Below, piece by piece: positions 40,093 through 48,343 of a stretch of DNA of 50,306 nt (position 1 is its first letter; every line of letters starts with the position of its first letter). This stretch comes from DAOUBA01 sp034432855 (GTDB taxonomy: Bacteria > Chloroflexota > Anaerolineae > B4-G1). The stretch covers positions 1 through 50,306 of the forward strand of contig DAOUBA010000224.1 in NCBI GenBank assembly GCA_034432855.1. The letters run 5' to 3'. The translations under genes were made by a program, and so were the position numbers. The notes beneath the pieces are model-generated. The model ran no database searches. It worked only from the letters and a program-made list of their open reading frames with translations, and was not told the origin of the DNA.

Positions 40093-41574
40093 CACCTTGA
40101 GCGTTAGCGCCGCAAATGACAGCGGTGGCAACTCTAGCGTGGCCTGGCCACCGGCCACGTTTATCCCCGTGAACGGACGTGCGACCACTACGTCGGGCTG
40201 CTCGAACGAATTGGCCGCCTTGGGGCCGGGGCCGGTGAGGATTTCGGCGCTCTCCAATGCGGTGATGGTTCGGTCGGCCAGGGCGACGCGCACGGGGGCC
40301 ACCTCATCCAGGCTGCGGTTGGTGAGGAAGACGTGCAACCGGTCATCGCCGAGGATCGCACTCGCGTCCACGGTGTGCACCGTGCCGTTGGTCTTGCCCT
40401 CGTAGGTCGGCCCGGCGACGGCGAGGTGTAGGGCGACGCCGTCGCGCCGTCGCGAGATCATCGCGAACGGGTAGAAGGTGGATTGGATGAGCACCTCGTC
40501 GCCGCGCGTGAGGATCGGGGCGATGACGTTGACGATCTGGGCGAGGTTGGCGATCTTGACGACGTCGGCATGGCGGACGAAGGAGTTGAGAAAGCCGGCC
40601 ACGACGAGCGCATCTTCCAGGTTGTAGACCTCTTCGAGCAGATGTGGGGCGAATTGGCCTGCGCCATCCACCTGCATATTCTTGTACCAGACATTCCACT
40701 CATCGAAGCACAGATAGGCGCGTTGCTTGCTCTTGCGCTTGGCCTGGATGAAGCGACAAACGGCGTCCATCTCCTCGATCTGGCGGTCTATCGCATTGGT
40801 GATGGCGAGATAGTCGGGCGTGTCGTCTTCGCGGTTGCCCACGTAGCGGTGCAGGCTGACGTAATCGGCGAGATCGCCCAGGTAATCCAGCACGATGCGG
40901 TCCCACTCCATATAGGTCGGCATCCCCGGCGCGCACGAACCGCAGACGATCATCTCGATGGTGTGGTCGGTATCCTTCATCATCTTGGCGGCTTGTTGCG
41001 CGCGGATAGCGTACTGGTCGGCAGGGACGTGGCCCAACTGCCAGGGGCCATCCATCTCGTTGCCCAGGCACCACAGTTTGACCGCATGCGGTTCGGGGCT
41101 GCCGTTGGCGGCGCGCATATCGGCGTACTTGGTGCCGGGTGGACAATTGCAGTATTCGACCCAGTTGCGCGCTTCTTCGGGTGTGCCCGTGCCCAGGTTG
41201 ACGGTGAGCATCGGCGTCCAGCCCATCTTGCGGCAGAGTTTGATGTACTCGTCGGTGCCAAAGTGGTTCGTCTCGATGCTTTGCCAGGCGAGTTCACGCA
41301 CGGTGGGGCGTTCGTCACGCGGGCCTACGCCGTTTACCCAATGGTATCCGGAAGCGAAATTGCCACCGGGGTAGCGCATCGCCGTCATGTTCAGCCGACG
41401 CAATGCCTCCAGCACGTCGCCGCGAAAGCCGTCGGCGTCGGCGTGGGTGCAGTTGGGATCGTACACGCCCTCGTACACGGCCCGGCCCAGGTGTTCTAGA
41501 AAGCCTCCGAACACCCGTGGATCCACGGGGGCGATGGTGAATTGGGTATGTAGTGTGATTGTGGTTGGTTCCAT
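40087..41574 (-). CDS. GH51 alpha-L-arabinofuranosidase
   Basis: This 495-residue protein is a typical intracellular GH51 enzyme that releases terminal arabinofuranose from arabinans or arabinoxylan. It has FGGFLEHLGRAVYEG, RYPGGNFASGYHW, the acid/base E173 in CLGNEMDGPWQLGH and the nucleophile E292 in CFDEWNVWY, then a C-terminal beta-sandwich. No signal peptide is present. The ATG has GGAGGA upstream. It is out of place between hdrB and the HdrA fusion; sugar-degradation genes are otherwise missing from the window. Confidence 0.95.
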   Translation of the reverse strand: MEPTTITLHTQFTIAPVDPRVFGGFLEHLGRAVYEGVYDPNCTHADADGFRGDVLEALRRLNMTAMRYPGGNFASGYHWVNGVGPRDERPTVRELAWQSIETNHFGTDEYIKLCRKMGWTPMLTVNLGTGTPEEARNWVEYCNCPPGTKYADMRAANGSPEPHAVKLWCLGNEMDGPWQLGHVPADQYAIRAQQAAKMMKDTDHTIEMIVCGSCAPGMPTYMEWDRIVLDYLGDLADYVSLHRYVGNREDDTPDYLAITNAIDRQIEEMDAVCRFIQAKRKSKQRAYLCFDEWNVWYKNMQVDGAGQFAPHLLEEVYNLEDALVVAGFLNSFVRHADVVKIANLAQIVNVIAPILTRGDEVLIQSTFYPFAMISRRRDGVALHLAVAGPTYEGKTNGTVHTVDASAILGDDRLHVFLTNRSLDEVAPVRVALADRTITALESAEILTGPGPKAANSFEQPDVVVARPFTGINVAGGQATLELPPLSFAALTLKVK

Positions 41575-41585
41575 TTTTTTCCTCC

Positions 41586-41646
41586 ATAGGGATTGGGGAT
41601 TAGTGATTGGGGATCGGGGATTTCCTAATCCCTAATCACTAATCCC
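41586..41646. repeat. GATTGGGGATTAGTGATT inverted repeat at the hdrB 3' end
   Basis: GGGATTGGGGATTAGTGATTGGGGATC faces TCCTAATCCCTAATCACTAATCCC. The last residues of hdrB (GISD) and its stop fall in the right arm. Confidence 0.8.
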
Positions 41647-42060
41647 GAATAACCGCAATGGGTCTACATAGTGCTCTTCAAACCCCCAATCTTCCTGGGG
41701 CAATCCAAGCGCCACTGCCATCAGTTGTGTGAAGTAGACCACTGGGAGCGCGTCGCTGCCGGACTCGCGCTGTGGATAATCCAGGTTGAACTGGCACAGC
41801 GGGCAGGCGGTCACAATCGCCTGTGCTCCGCACTCCCGCGCCGAGGCAACAATGCTCTGGGCGAGCGTCGCAGGAATTTGCGGATCCTTTACCGTCAGGT
41901 ACGAGCCGCAGCACTCGATGCTGTACGGAAAGTCTACCGGTTCGGCGCCCAGGGCGCGGATCAGGTCGTGCAGGATGGTCGGGCTTTCGGGATCGTCCAG
42001 GCCGATTTCGTCATAAGGGCGCAGGAGCAGGCAGCCGTAGTAAGGCGCGAGGTGGAGGCC
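41632..42060 (-). CDS. hdrB: HdrB, C-terminal part (after frameshift)
   Basis: This frame continues HdrB with GLHLAPYYGCLLLRP, then YSIECCGSYLTVKDP and TACPLCQFNLDYPQ, the second CCG domain. It joins the N-terminal part across a repeat at 42058-42135 but one base out of frame. No start codon or ribosome site lies at the junction. If the frame were restored the protein would have about 300 residues, normal for HdrB. Confidence 0.85.
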   Translation of the reverse strand, partial: GLHLAPYYGCLLLRPYDEIGLDDPESPTILHDLIRALGAEPVDFPYSIECCGSYLTVKDPQIPATLAQSIVASARECGAQAIVTACPLCQFNLDYPQRESGSDALPVVYFTQLMAVALGLPQEDWGFEEHYVDPLRLFGISD

Positions 42061-42554
42061 CTCACCTCTCCCCCTGTCCCCTCCCTCTCCCAATCTTGGG
42101 AGAGGGGAGGGGACAGGGGGGTGGGGTGAGGGCTGGTCAGCGGCCTCACCACCTTCGCGGCCAGTGCGTCCCAGCCAATCTCGTCGCGCAGAATCTCCAA
42201 AAAGTGCACCACGCGCACGCCGCGATATTCCTGCCCGGTGAACCAGTTGATGCGTTCCAGCATCGTCGGGTCGCGCTGCAAGAGTGCCTGGGAACGACGC
42301 AGCACGTGGAAGCAGATGGCGCACAGGGTCGCCAGGCGCTCCCCTGCTTGTTGTGCTTGGTAAAGTACCCTTGTCGGCGCGATCAGCGCCATCGAATCGT
42401 CGAGCGTGAGCGGAAAGGTGGCGCCGCAGCACTGCCAGTCGTCGAGTTCCTGCAATTCCAGCCCCAGCGCGCGTGCCACTGCCCGCCCGGAGCGGTCGTA
42501 GCCCTGAGCCTTGGTCGAAAGCGTGCAGCCGGGGTAGTAGGGGATGACAGTCAT
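41961..42554 (-). CDS. hdrB: HdrB, N-terminal part (frameshifted)
   Basis: The gene starts at an ATG with MTVIPYYPGCTLSTKAQGYD. It has the first CCG domain DWQCCGATFP and TLCAICFHVL, and reaches KVVRPL before the repeat. After the repeat this frame gives unrelated sequence and stops. HdrB takes electrons from HdrC clusters to a special cubane site made by the CCG cysteines. The two arms of the repeat differ by single bases at two homopolymer runs, so the shift could come from one lost base. Confidence 0.88.
   Translation of the reverse strand: MTVIPYYPGCTLSTKAQGYDRSGRAVARALGLELQELDDWQCCGATFPLTLDDSMALIAPTRVLYQAQQAGERLATLCAICFHVLRRSQALLQRDPTMLERINWFTGQEYRGVRVVHFLEILRDEIGWDALAAKVVRPLTSPHPTPLSPPLSQDWEREGTGGEVRASTSRLTTAACSCALMTKSAWTIPKARPSCTT
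42058..42135. repeat. CCCTCACC/GGTGAGGG long inverted repeat inside hdrB
   Basis: Arms of about 36 bases pair around TC (TCTCCCAA TC TTGGGAGA at the centre). The insert breaks the hdrB frame. Other members are at 21239-21284 and 37640-37682. Confidence 0.9.
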
Positions 42555-42583
42555 TGATAAGCGGGTACCTTGGAATGCAAAAC

Positions 42584-42672
42584 CTACGAAATGCCTCGAA
42601 AGGCACGAAAAGCACAGCGCGCGTTGTTTCGTATCAATTCGCGCCTTTCGTTTCGCGCCTTTCGTGGTCCGA
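42584..42672. repeat. CGCCTTTCGTTT-type repeat between hdrC and hdrB
   Basis: TCGAAAGGCACGAAAAGCAC units face TTCGCGCCTTTCGTTTCGCGCCTTTCGTGG. It fills the space between hdrC and hdrB and is the same family as 14765-14842. Confidence 0.75.
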
Positions 42673-42676
42673 ACAC

Positions 42677-43081
42677 CTACTTTATATATTTCCGGTACGC
42701 ACCCACCACCGCCACTTGCGGCAGCGCACGCAGCAAGTCCGGCGAGAGCGCACTCAGGTCGAGTTTGCTCACACCCCGGCGCAGCGTGACCTGGCGTAGC
42801 GCCTCCATCAGCCGTGGCAGGTCCACCCCCTTAGGGCAGCGCGTGACGCAGGTGAGGCACGAGGCGCAGATCCAGATCGTCGTGCTCTCCAGTACCTCTT
42901 CCAGCCCCAGTTGTGCCAAGCGGATGGCCTGACTGGGCAGCAGGTCCATCGCCGCCACGACCGGGCAGCCGGCGCTACAGCGCCCGCACTGGTTGCACTC
43001 CAGCAGGCCCTGGCCGCTGATTTCCTCTACGTCGGCCACGAACGGGCTGCGTATGGTCTCGGCTGAGATTTGAGCGCGCAC
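42677..43081 (-). CDS. hdrC: HdrC-like ferredoxin subunit
   Basis: This 134-residue protein has two 4Fe-4S motifs, CNQCGRCSAGCP and CASCLTCVTRCP, in an all-helical HdrC fold. It links HdrA to HdrB. The start is GTG with AGGAG five bases upstream. It precedes hdrB by about 120 bases of repeat, and the pair lies upstream of the large HdrA fusion copy 2 with GH51 and GNAT genes in between. Confidence 0.92.
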   Translation of the reverse strand: MRAQISAETIRSPFVADVEEISGQGLLECNQCGRCSAGCPVVAAMDLLPSQAIRLAQLGLEEVLESTTIWICASCLTCVTRCPKGVDLPRLMEALRQVTLRRGVSKLDLSALSPDLLRALPQVAVVGAYRKYIK

Positions 43082-43097
43082 CCTCGCTCCTGGGAGG

Positions 43098-43168
43098 TAT
43101 TGGGAATTAGGGATTTGTGATTGGGTATTTTCCAGCCCCTAATCCCCAATCCCTAATCACTGATCCCT
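43098..43168. repeat. GATTAGGGATT-type inverted repeat at the folD 3' end
   Basis: GGGAATTAGGGATTTGTGATTGGG faces CCCCTAATCCCCAATCCCTAATCACTGATCC. The last residues of folD (GISD) and its stop lie in the right arm. Confidence 0.8.
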
Positions 43169-44040
43169 GCGGCCCGCTTTGCCCCTGCGAGCGTATTCCA
43201 CATCAGCATCGCGATCGTCATCGGCCCCACACCGCCCGGCACAGGAGTGATATAGCCGGCGACCTCCTTCACCTCGTCGAAATCCACGTCGCCGACCATG
43301 CGCGTGCCGCTCTTGGTCGTCGGGTCGGGGATGCGGTTGATGCCCACGTCAATCACCGCCGCGCCCGGCTTGACCCAGTCGCCCTTGACCATCTTGGGCT
43401 GGCCGACCGCTGCCACCAGGATATCGGCGCGGCGGCAGATGGCCGGCAGGTCGCGCGAGCGGGAATGGCAGATGGTGACGGTCGCGTCGCGGTGCAAGAG
43501 GAGCATCGAGACCGGCAGGCCGACGATGTTGCTGCGCCCCAGCACTACGGCCTCGGCGCCCTTGATCTCGATGCCGGAGCGCACCAGCAACTCGATGCAG
43601 CCGGCGGGTGTGCAGGGCACGAACAGCGGCTTGCGTCCCTTCATAGCCAGACGCCCGATGTTGAGCGGGTGAAAGCCGTCCACGTCCTTTTCGATGTTGA
43701 TCAGCGAGAGAATGCGCTCTTCGTTCAGATGCTTGGGCAGCGGCAGTTGCACCAGAATGCCGTGGACGTTGGGGTCGGCGTTGAATCGGGCAACGACGGC
43801 TTCGACCTGTTCCTGGGTGGCGTCTTCGGGCAGGTGCTCGCCGATGGAACAAAAGCCGCAGTCTACGCAGGTCTTTTGCTTGGAAGCGACGTAAGCCTTC
43901 GATGCCGGGTTCTCGCCGACCAGTACCGTTGCCAGGCCGGGTGTGATGCCGTGTTTCTCTTTCAATCCGGCCACCTCGGCCTTGATCTCGTCGTAGATTT
44001 GGGCTGCGATGGCTTTGCCGTCAATCAGTTGCGCTGTCAT
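43153..44040 (-). CDS. folD: Methylene-THF dehydrogenase/methenyl-THF cyclohydrolase
   Basis: This 295-residue FolD converts methenyl- and methylene-THF in the methyl branch. Seen are the substrate motif NPASKAYVASKQKTC with catalytic K54, VQLPLPKHLN, the NAD(P)-binding part VVLGRSNIVGLPVSMLL and the C-terminal signature TPVPGGVGPMTIAML. The ATG has GGAGG upstream. It stands between acsE and hdrC in the same direction, so the gene group follows the pathway. Its C-terminal residues are repeat-derived. Confidence 0.97.
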   Translation of the reverse strand: MTAQLIDGKAIAAQIYDEIKAEVAGLKEKHGITPGLATVLVGENPASKAYVASKQKTCVDCGFCSIGEHLPEDATQEQVEAVVARFNADPNVHGILVQLPLPKHLNEERILSLINIEKDVDGFHPLNIGRLAMKGRKPLFVPCTPAGCIELLVRSGIEIKGAEAVVLGRSNIVGLPVSMLLLHRDATVTICHSRSRDLPAICRRADILVAAVGQPKMVKGDWVKPGAAVIDVGINRIPDPTTKSGTRMVGDVDFDEVKEVAGYITPVPGGVGPMTIAMLMWNTLAGAKRAAGISD

Positions 44041-44061
44041 CTTTGCCTCCTTCGGAAAGGA

Positions 44062-44118
44062 TCAGCGATTGGTGATTAGTGATTGGTGTTTGGGGATCGG
44101 AGATTCCCTAATCCCTAC
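44062..44118. repeat. GATTGGTGATTAGTGATT-type inverted repeat between acsE and folD
   Basis: GATTGGTGATTAGTGATTGGTG faces GATTCCCTAATCCCTAC. It reaches the stop of acsE. Confidence 0.75.
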
Positions 44119-45038
44119 AGCCTCAAATACGAATCCGTGTAAATTACCTTATTGAGCAACACCTGCACCGTCTTCCACACGTCGGCCTGTAGCGGGTCGG
44201 ACATATCCACGTCCTCCGGCTGCAAATCTTCCATTGCCGCGACGCGGTCGTGGAGTTTGAGGAGCAGTCGGTTGAGGGCGGTGCTCTCGTCGCGCTGCTC
44301 GACTATGCGGACCCACTCCATCAGGTCTTTGTCGAATGGATCGGCGATGACCATGTCAATCCCGGCGCCCATCAACATCACCATGTAGGTGCGGTTGAGG
44401 AGCGGGCGCATCTCGTTCGGGACGGCGTTGGAGACGTTGGAGAGGCCGCCGTTGGTCAGCGGAGGCGGGTCCCAGGCATATTTGAGCGTGCGCACCGCCT
44501 CGATGCACTCTGGGCAGTATTGCTGGCAGCCGGAGACGGTCAGCACCAACGGGTCAATGATCAGGTCGGTGATCGGAAAGTCAATCTCGACCATGCGCGG
44601 GATGATCCGCTCCAACGCAAGACCGACGCGCTCATCCGCCTTGACCGGGATGGCGCCTTCGGCCATCGTCAGCGCGACCAGGCGCGTGTTGAATTTCTTG
44701 GCGAGGAGAGGCACGGATTCCAGCCGTTCTGGGCGGGCGTCGGTGGAGTTGATGATCGGCTGCGCCTTGGTCACCGTTTCGCAGGCGGCCTCGATGGCGG
44801 CCAGGTTCGTGGTGTCGAACACCAACGGCACATCTACCACTTTCTCGACCGTCTCGACCAGCCAGGGCAGGATCTCGTGGCCGGCTTTTTTCTGCGGGCC
44901 GATGTTCAGATCAATGGCGTTGGCCCCGGCCTCGACCGCCCGCACGGCCAGGTCTTGGAAGAACTTGGCATCCTTGTTCGCCAGGGCCTCCTTGACTTTG
45001 GGGGAGATGATGTGGATATTTTCCGCGATAATGTACAT
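44115..45038 (-). CDS. acsE: Methyl-THF:corrinoid protein methyltransferase-like (AcsE family)
   Basis: This 307-residue pterin-binding TIM barrel has EAGANAIDLNIGPQK, LVFDTTNLAAIEAAC, INSTDARPERLESVPLLAKK and DLIIDPLVLTVSG, as in AcsE and the pterin domain of MetH. It would move the methyl group of methyl-THF to the corrinoid Fe-S protein of the acetyl-CoA pathway. AcsE of Moorella has about 262 residues; this one has a longer C-terminal part. The ATG has GGAGG upstream. Neighbours folD, cooC and RACo support the role; the corrinoid protein itself is not in the window. Confidence 0.88.
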   Translation of the reverse strand: MYIIAENIHIISPKVKEALANKDAKFFQDLAVRAVEAGANAIDLNIGPQKKAGHEILPWLVETVEKVVDVPLVFDTTNLAAIEAACETVTKAQPIINSTDARPERLESVPLLAKKFNTRLVALTMAEGAIPVKADERVGLALERIIPRMVEIDFPITDLIIDPLVLTVSGCQQYCPECIEAVRTLKYAWDPPPLTNGGLSNVSNAVPNEMRPLLNRTYMVMLMGAGIDMVIADPFDKDLMEWVRIVEQRDESTALNRLLLKLHDRVAAMEDLQPEDVDMSDPLQADVWKTVQVLLNKVIYTDSYLRL

Positions 45039-45052
45039 TCGGACACCTCCTG

Positions 45053-45088
45053 GGTTGGTTAGTTAGTTGGTTGGTTAGTTAGTTAGTT
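45053..45088. repeat. GGTTAGTTAGTT tandem between cooC and acsE
   Basis: TTGGTTAGTTAGTTGGTTGGTTAGTTAGTTAGTT lies across the end of cooC. It is related to the tandem in the HdrA1-type gene (32311-32361). Confidence 0.75.
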
Positions 45089-45898
45089 CAAGATGTGTTC
45101 GGCGATTTGGCGCACAGCCCGGTAAAGTGCTGTATCGGTCGGCAACTCGATCAGCGGGCGACCGGTGAACTCGAATTCGGCCATCGCCGGGTCCTCCGGC
45201 ACCGTTCCAATCAACTCCAATCCGCTCCGTTCCACCGCCTCGGTCAGAGGTGCGGGTAGCCCCTGTGCCCCCCCGCTCCCCTGCTCCCCCGCCCCTTTGC
45301 CCACCGGCACCCGGTTCACCACCAGGTACACTCGTCCCACCTCGATGTGTAATTTGGGCACCATGTCGCGCATGTGCTGTGCAGCGGCCAATCCGCGTTG
45401 TGTCGGATCGCTTACCAAGAGCAGTATGTCCACATCGCGTGTGGTGCGGCGGCTGAGGTGTTCCATTCCCGCCTCGTTGTCAATCACGACGTAATCGTAG
45501 CGGCTACTCAGGCGGTCTATGATCAGACGCAGCATCTGATTGGCGGCGCAGTAACAGCCGGGGCCTTCGGGGCGGCCCATCGCCAGCAGGTCCACTTTGT
45601 CCCCTTCGACGAGCGCCTGACGCACTTGATAGTCCAGATAATCCTGCTTGCTCATACCGCCGGGCATCGCGCCGGCCAGTGCGCCGCTCGATTGCACCTG
45701 GGCCAACATCTCCTCGCGGATACCCCCAATGGTCTGTTCGACCTCGATACCCAGCATCATATTGAGATTGCTGGCAGGATCGGCGTCAATTGCCAGGATA
45801 GAGCCGCCGCGCTCTTCGATCAGATAGCGGATGAACAATGCCGCGACGGTCGTCTTGCCGGTGCCGCCCTTTCCCGCCAGGGCAATAGTTGTGGTCAA
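45083..45898 (-). CDS. cooC: CooC/AcsF-type MinD-like ATPase
   Basis: This 271-residue protein has Walker A AGKGGTGKTTVAA (K15), IDADPASNLNMMLG, the CooC motif GRPEGPGCYCAANQMLR with a CxC pair and IDNEAGMEHLSRR. CooC/AcsF proteins insert nickel into CODH/ACS. An in-frame insert VGKGAGEQGSGGAQG comes from a GC-rich repeat. The start is TTG with GGAG four bases upstream. Its target CODH/ACS is not seen here. Confidence 0.9.
   Translation of the reverse strand: MTTTIALAGKGGTGKTTVAALFIRYLIEERGGSILAIDADPASNLNMMLGIEVEQTIGGIREEMLAQVQSSGALAGAMPGGMSKQDYLDYQVRQALVEGDKVDLLAMGRPEGPGCYCAANQMLRLIIDRLSSRYDYVVIDNEAGMEHLSRRTTRDVDILLLVSDPTQRGLAAAQHMRDMVPKLHIEVGRVYLVVNRVPVGKGAGEQGSGGAQGLPAPLTEAVERSGLELIGTVPEDPAMAEFEFTGRPLIELPTDTALYRAVRQIAEHILN
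45259..45299. repeat. CCCCGCTCCCCTGCTCCCCCG repeat inside cooC
   Basis: CCCC(C)GCTCCCCTGCTCCCC is read in frame as GAGEQGSGGAQG. It is the same family as 24633-24671 and 50268-50306. Confidence 0.8.
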
Positions 45899-46138
45899 TT
45901 CACTCCTCAGTTGTCATTACCTACTCTGCCGCCCACCGTTTTGCGCTGCTGAAATCAGCTCCCCTGGGCACACTGTACCAGGCGTCGGCACAGGTCAATA
46001 CCCCCCGGGGTCGGCGAAGGCCAACCGGAGGCCGAAAGCCTGCCACAGACAACTTGCGGCGTATAGACAGTTACCCTCAGTTGTCGAAATTATCCGACTG
46101 TCCCCATGAGGGAAAAGCCGTGTGCTCTGCCCATCCCG
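45899..46138. other. Intergenic gap of about 240 bases
   Basis: The gap between the secreted repeat protein and cooC holds the cooC ribosome site at its left end and the word CTCAGTTGTC twice (near 45905 and 46076). I see no strong promoter, terminator or open frame with coding character. It may be the scar of the insertion of the secreted-protein gene. Confidence 0.4.
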
Positions 46139-48337
46139 TCACCACTCGCGAAAGACAACAGGCATATACACGAAGATATCAGTCGGCCTTCCCGAGAGCA
46201 ACACCAGATCGCCTTGCAGAAACGCTCGGTAAGAGATCAATGGAGTCACAGGCGCAGCAGGTAAAAGTGCCAAGGAGCTATGCGGTGGTGTGTCCCAATA
46301 ACCACCCCAACGCAGATTTTGGACAATCCAATGATTGCCCTGTTTGTGGGCCAGGTATCCATCTTGTCCAATCGAATACAATACATAAGGCTCATACGAT
46401 GCCAGCGGATTTAGTACTAGGTCCAAATCAACCGGCTCATCCATCAAATTAAATTCACCTCCAATCGTCTCAGTATGGATACCGCTATGATCCAGCCGGG
46501 CATAACGAGCCTGAACATCGTCGAACATGTAGCCGATATGTACAGTAAACGGTGAAACGGGCTCCAATGCAAGAGAGAGCATTGTGTCCTCGCAATAATG
46601 TGGTAAATAATCCACGGTCTGGGTAAGCCAACTTCCTCCTCCACTCCACGCATGACTTATGGTTGAGTGCTCCTGATTATAATAGCCTATGTGCAAAGTA
46701 TAAGGCGCTACAGGGGCTATACCCAGTGAAGTCACAAGTCCGCCAACCTGTTCTTCGTTCACCGTTTCTGTAAGCCATCTCTGTCCATCCCACCAGGCAT
46801 GTGCTAGATGCAAGTCTCCCGGTTCAACATAACTTATGTGGGGGGTAAAAGGAGAAGTGGGCACAAAGGCTAAAGAAGGATACCAACCCTCAAGTACCAC
46901 CGTCTGGGTCTGCCATTTTGAGCCGTCCCAACAGCCGTACTTTAGCACACTGTCTGCATCTGAATAGCTCACACACGGTGTGAACGGTGCCGTGGGCATC
47001 AACGCCAGAGCAACGTGCTGGCCATGCAGACTTTCCACAGCATCTATGATTTGGCTCTCCCAAGCCATTGCTGAGCGCGATGTGTGGTACAGGGTCTCAC
47101 GATAAACGTAGGCGATATGTGGCGTAAAAGGCGTGACAGGTTCGACGACGATCTCGTTAAAGGCACCGGCAACTCCATTATGGTCTATGGTTGTATACAC
47201 CCAAGTAGGAGACACAAGCTGGGCAGAGTACAGATCGCTGTCCCACACATATATCAAGACCGGAGTATAGGGAGAAGTAGGTAATAAGCTCATCACCCCA
47301 CCACTCTTGCCGTCGGAAGAAAACGTTTCACTTTCCCAGTTCACCAGTTCGCCAAGTCCCCACAAGTGCTTAATCAGACCATCTACCATATCACTGCTAT
47401 TATACACGATATGCCTTGTAAACGGAGACAGGGGTTCGATCTCCAATCCCCAAACACCCAGCGCTATTTCACTTCCAGGCCTGTCGAAATGATCCCACTC
47501 CGTACCGTCACGAACGCTCAGCCTCAGGACGTGACCTGCAATATACGCAATACAAGGCGTATACGGCGCGACAGGTACCAACTCCATGTCAATCCGATCA
47601 CTAAGCGGTGAAACTTCCGATACCGATTCTATATGCCATCCCTGAGCATCTCGCCACCCGTATTTGAGCGACGGGTAAATCGGGTCTGCTCTGTCAACGT
47701 ATGCCACATGAGGTGTAAAGGGCTCTGTGGGCGACAGCCTGAATACAATATGATACCCCCAGTCTCCGCTTTTCATTACCTCGCTAGACCAGCCCGAACC
47801 GTCATGCCAGGCATGCCACATAGTATAAACAGGCCTGAAGCCGTTGTAGTAAAGAGTCCCATACACAATATGGACAGTGTACGGAGACTGAGGTTCCAAC
47901 GCAATAGCAGAGTGTTCAGTGTACAACCTTGACTCTAACGTCTCGGTCTCCCAGCGCGTACCGTCCCAATGAGCATAGTGCAAGCGACCATCCTTGCTGT
48001 AACTGACATGAATCTCTTCCTCACGAATAGCAATGGCCGCGTATGTTTCCTGCCAACCTGAGTTTATGTCCACAGTTTCTACTTGCCAGTGACCATTGTC
48101 GTACCAGGCATGATAGAGCGCATCCTTGCCGTAGACTATATGGGGATACCCATGACGATCGAAGGCTATGCTGCTCATACCGAGGTCTTTAAACACCGAA
48201 GAGAGGTGAACGGTCTCTGAATCAAAGAGATACAGGGCTGTTTCCCCTTGTGCCTTCTCTTCGGCCTGAACTCCAAACAGCATACACAAAGCCAAAATGC
48301 CAATGGCTATCAGGAAGGCCCAACCTACACGTATCAT
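46139..48337 (-). CDS. Large secreted protein with repeated propeller-like motifs
   Basis: The 732-residue protein has an N-terminal signal peptide or anchor (VGWAFLIAIGILALCMLFG) and about eleven repeats of 50-60 residues built around PxTPHIAYV and W(D/R)G..W.(T/S)E(T/S)V, for example APFTPHIAYVYRETLYH. The pattern resembles multi-blade beta-propellers of the sialidase or BNR-like kind. It lacks a recognisable catalytic motif. It begins six bases after the stop of the RACo-like gene, yet its base composition is visibly more AT-rich and its function seems unrelated. Likely an insertion into the RACo-cooC operon. Confidence 0.8.
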   Translation of the reverse strand: MIRVGWAFLIAIGILALCMLFGVQAEEKAQGETALYLFDSETVHLSSVFKDLGMSSIAFDRHGYPHIVYGKDALYHAWYDNGHWQVETVDINSGWQETYAAIAIREEEIHVSYSKDGRLHYAHWDGTRWETETLESRLYTEHSAIALEPQSPYTVHIVYGTLYYNGFRPVYTMWHAWHDGSGWSSEVMKSGDWGYHIVFRLSPTEPFTPHVAYVDRADPIYPSLKYGWRDAQGWHIESVSEVSPLSDRIDMELVPVAPYTPCIAYIAGHVLRLSVRDGTEWDHFDRPGSEIALGVWGLEIEPLSPFTRHIVYNSSDMVDGLIKHLWGLGELVNWESETFSSDGKSGGVMSLLPTSPYTPVLIYVWDSDLYSAQLVSPTWVYTTIDHNGVAGAFNEIVVEPVTPFTPHIAYVYRETLYHTSRSAMAWESQIIDAVESLHGQHVALALMPTAPFTPCVSYSDADSVLKYGCWDGSKWQTQTVVLEGWYPSLAFVPTSPFTPHISYVEPGDLHLAHAWWDGQRWLTETVNEEQVGGLVTSLGIAPVAPYTLHIGYYNQEHSTISHAWSGGGSWLTQTVDYLPHYCEDTMLSLALEPVSPFTVHIGYMFDDVQARYARLDHSGIHTETIGGEFNLMDEPVDLDLVLNPLASYEPYVLYSIGQDGYLAHKQGNHWIVQNLRWGGYWDTPPHSSLALLPAAPVTPLISYRAFLQGDLVLLSGRPTDIFVYMPVVFREW

Positions 48338-48343
48338 CTGAAA

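Noticed and set aside
42058..42135. Hairpin repeats as ordinary transcription terminators
   Set aside because: They lie inside genes as often as between them, lack consistent T-runs and are in frame in most genes.
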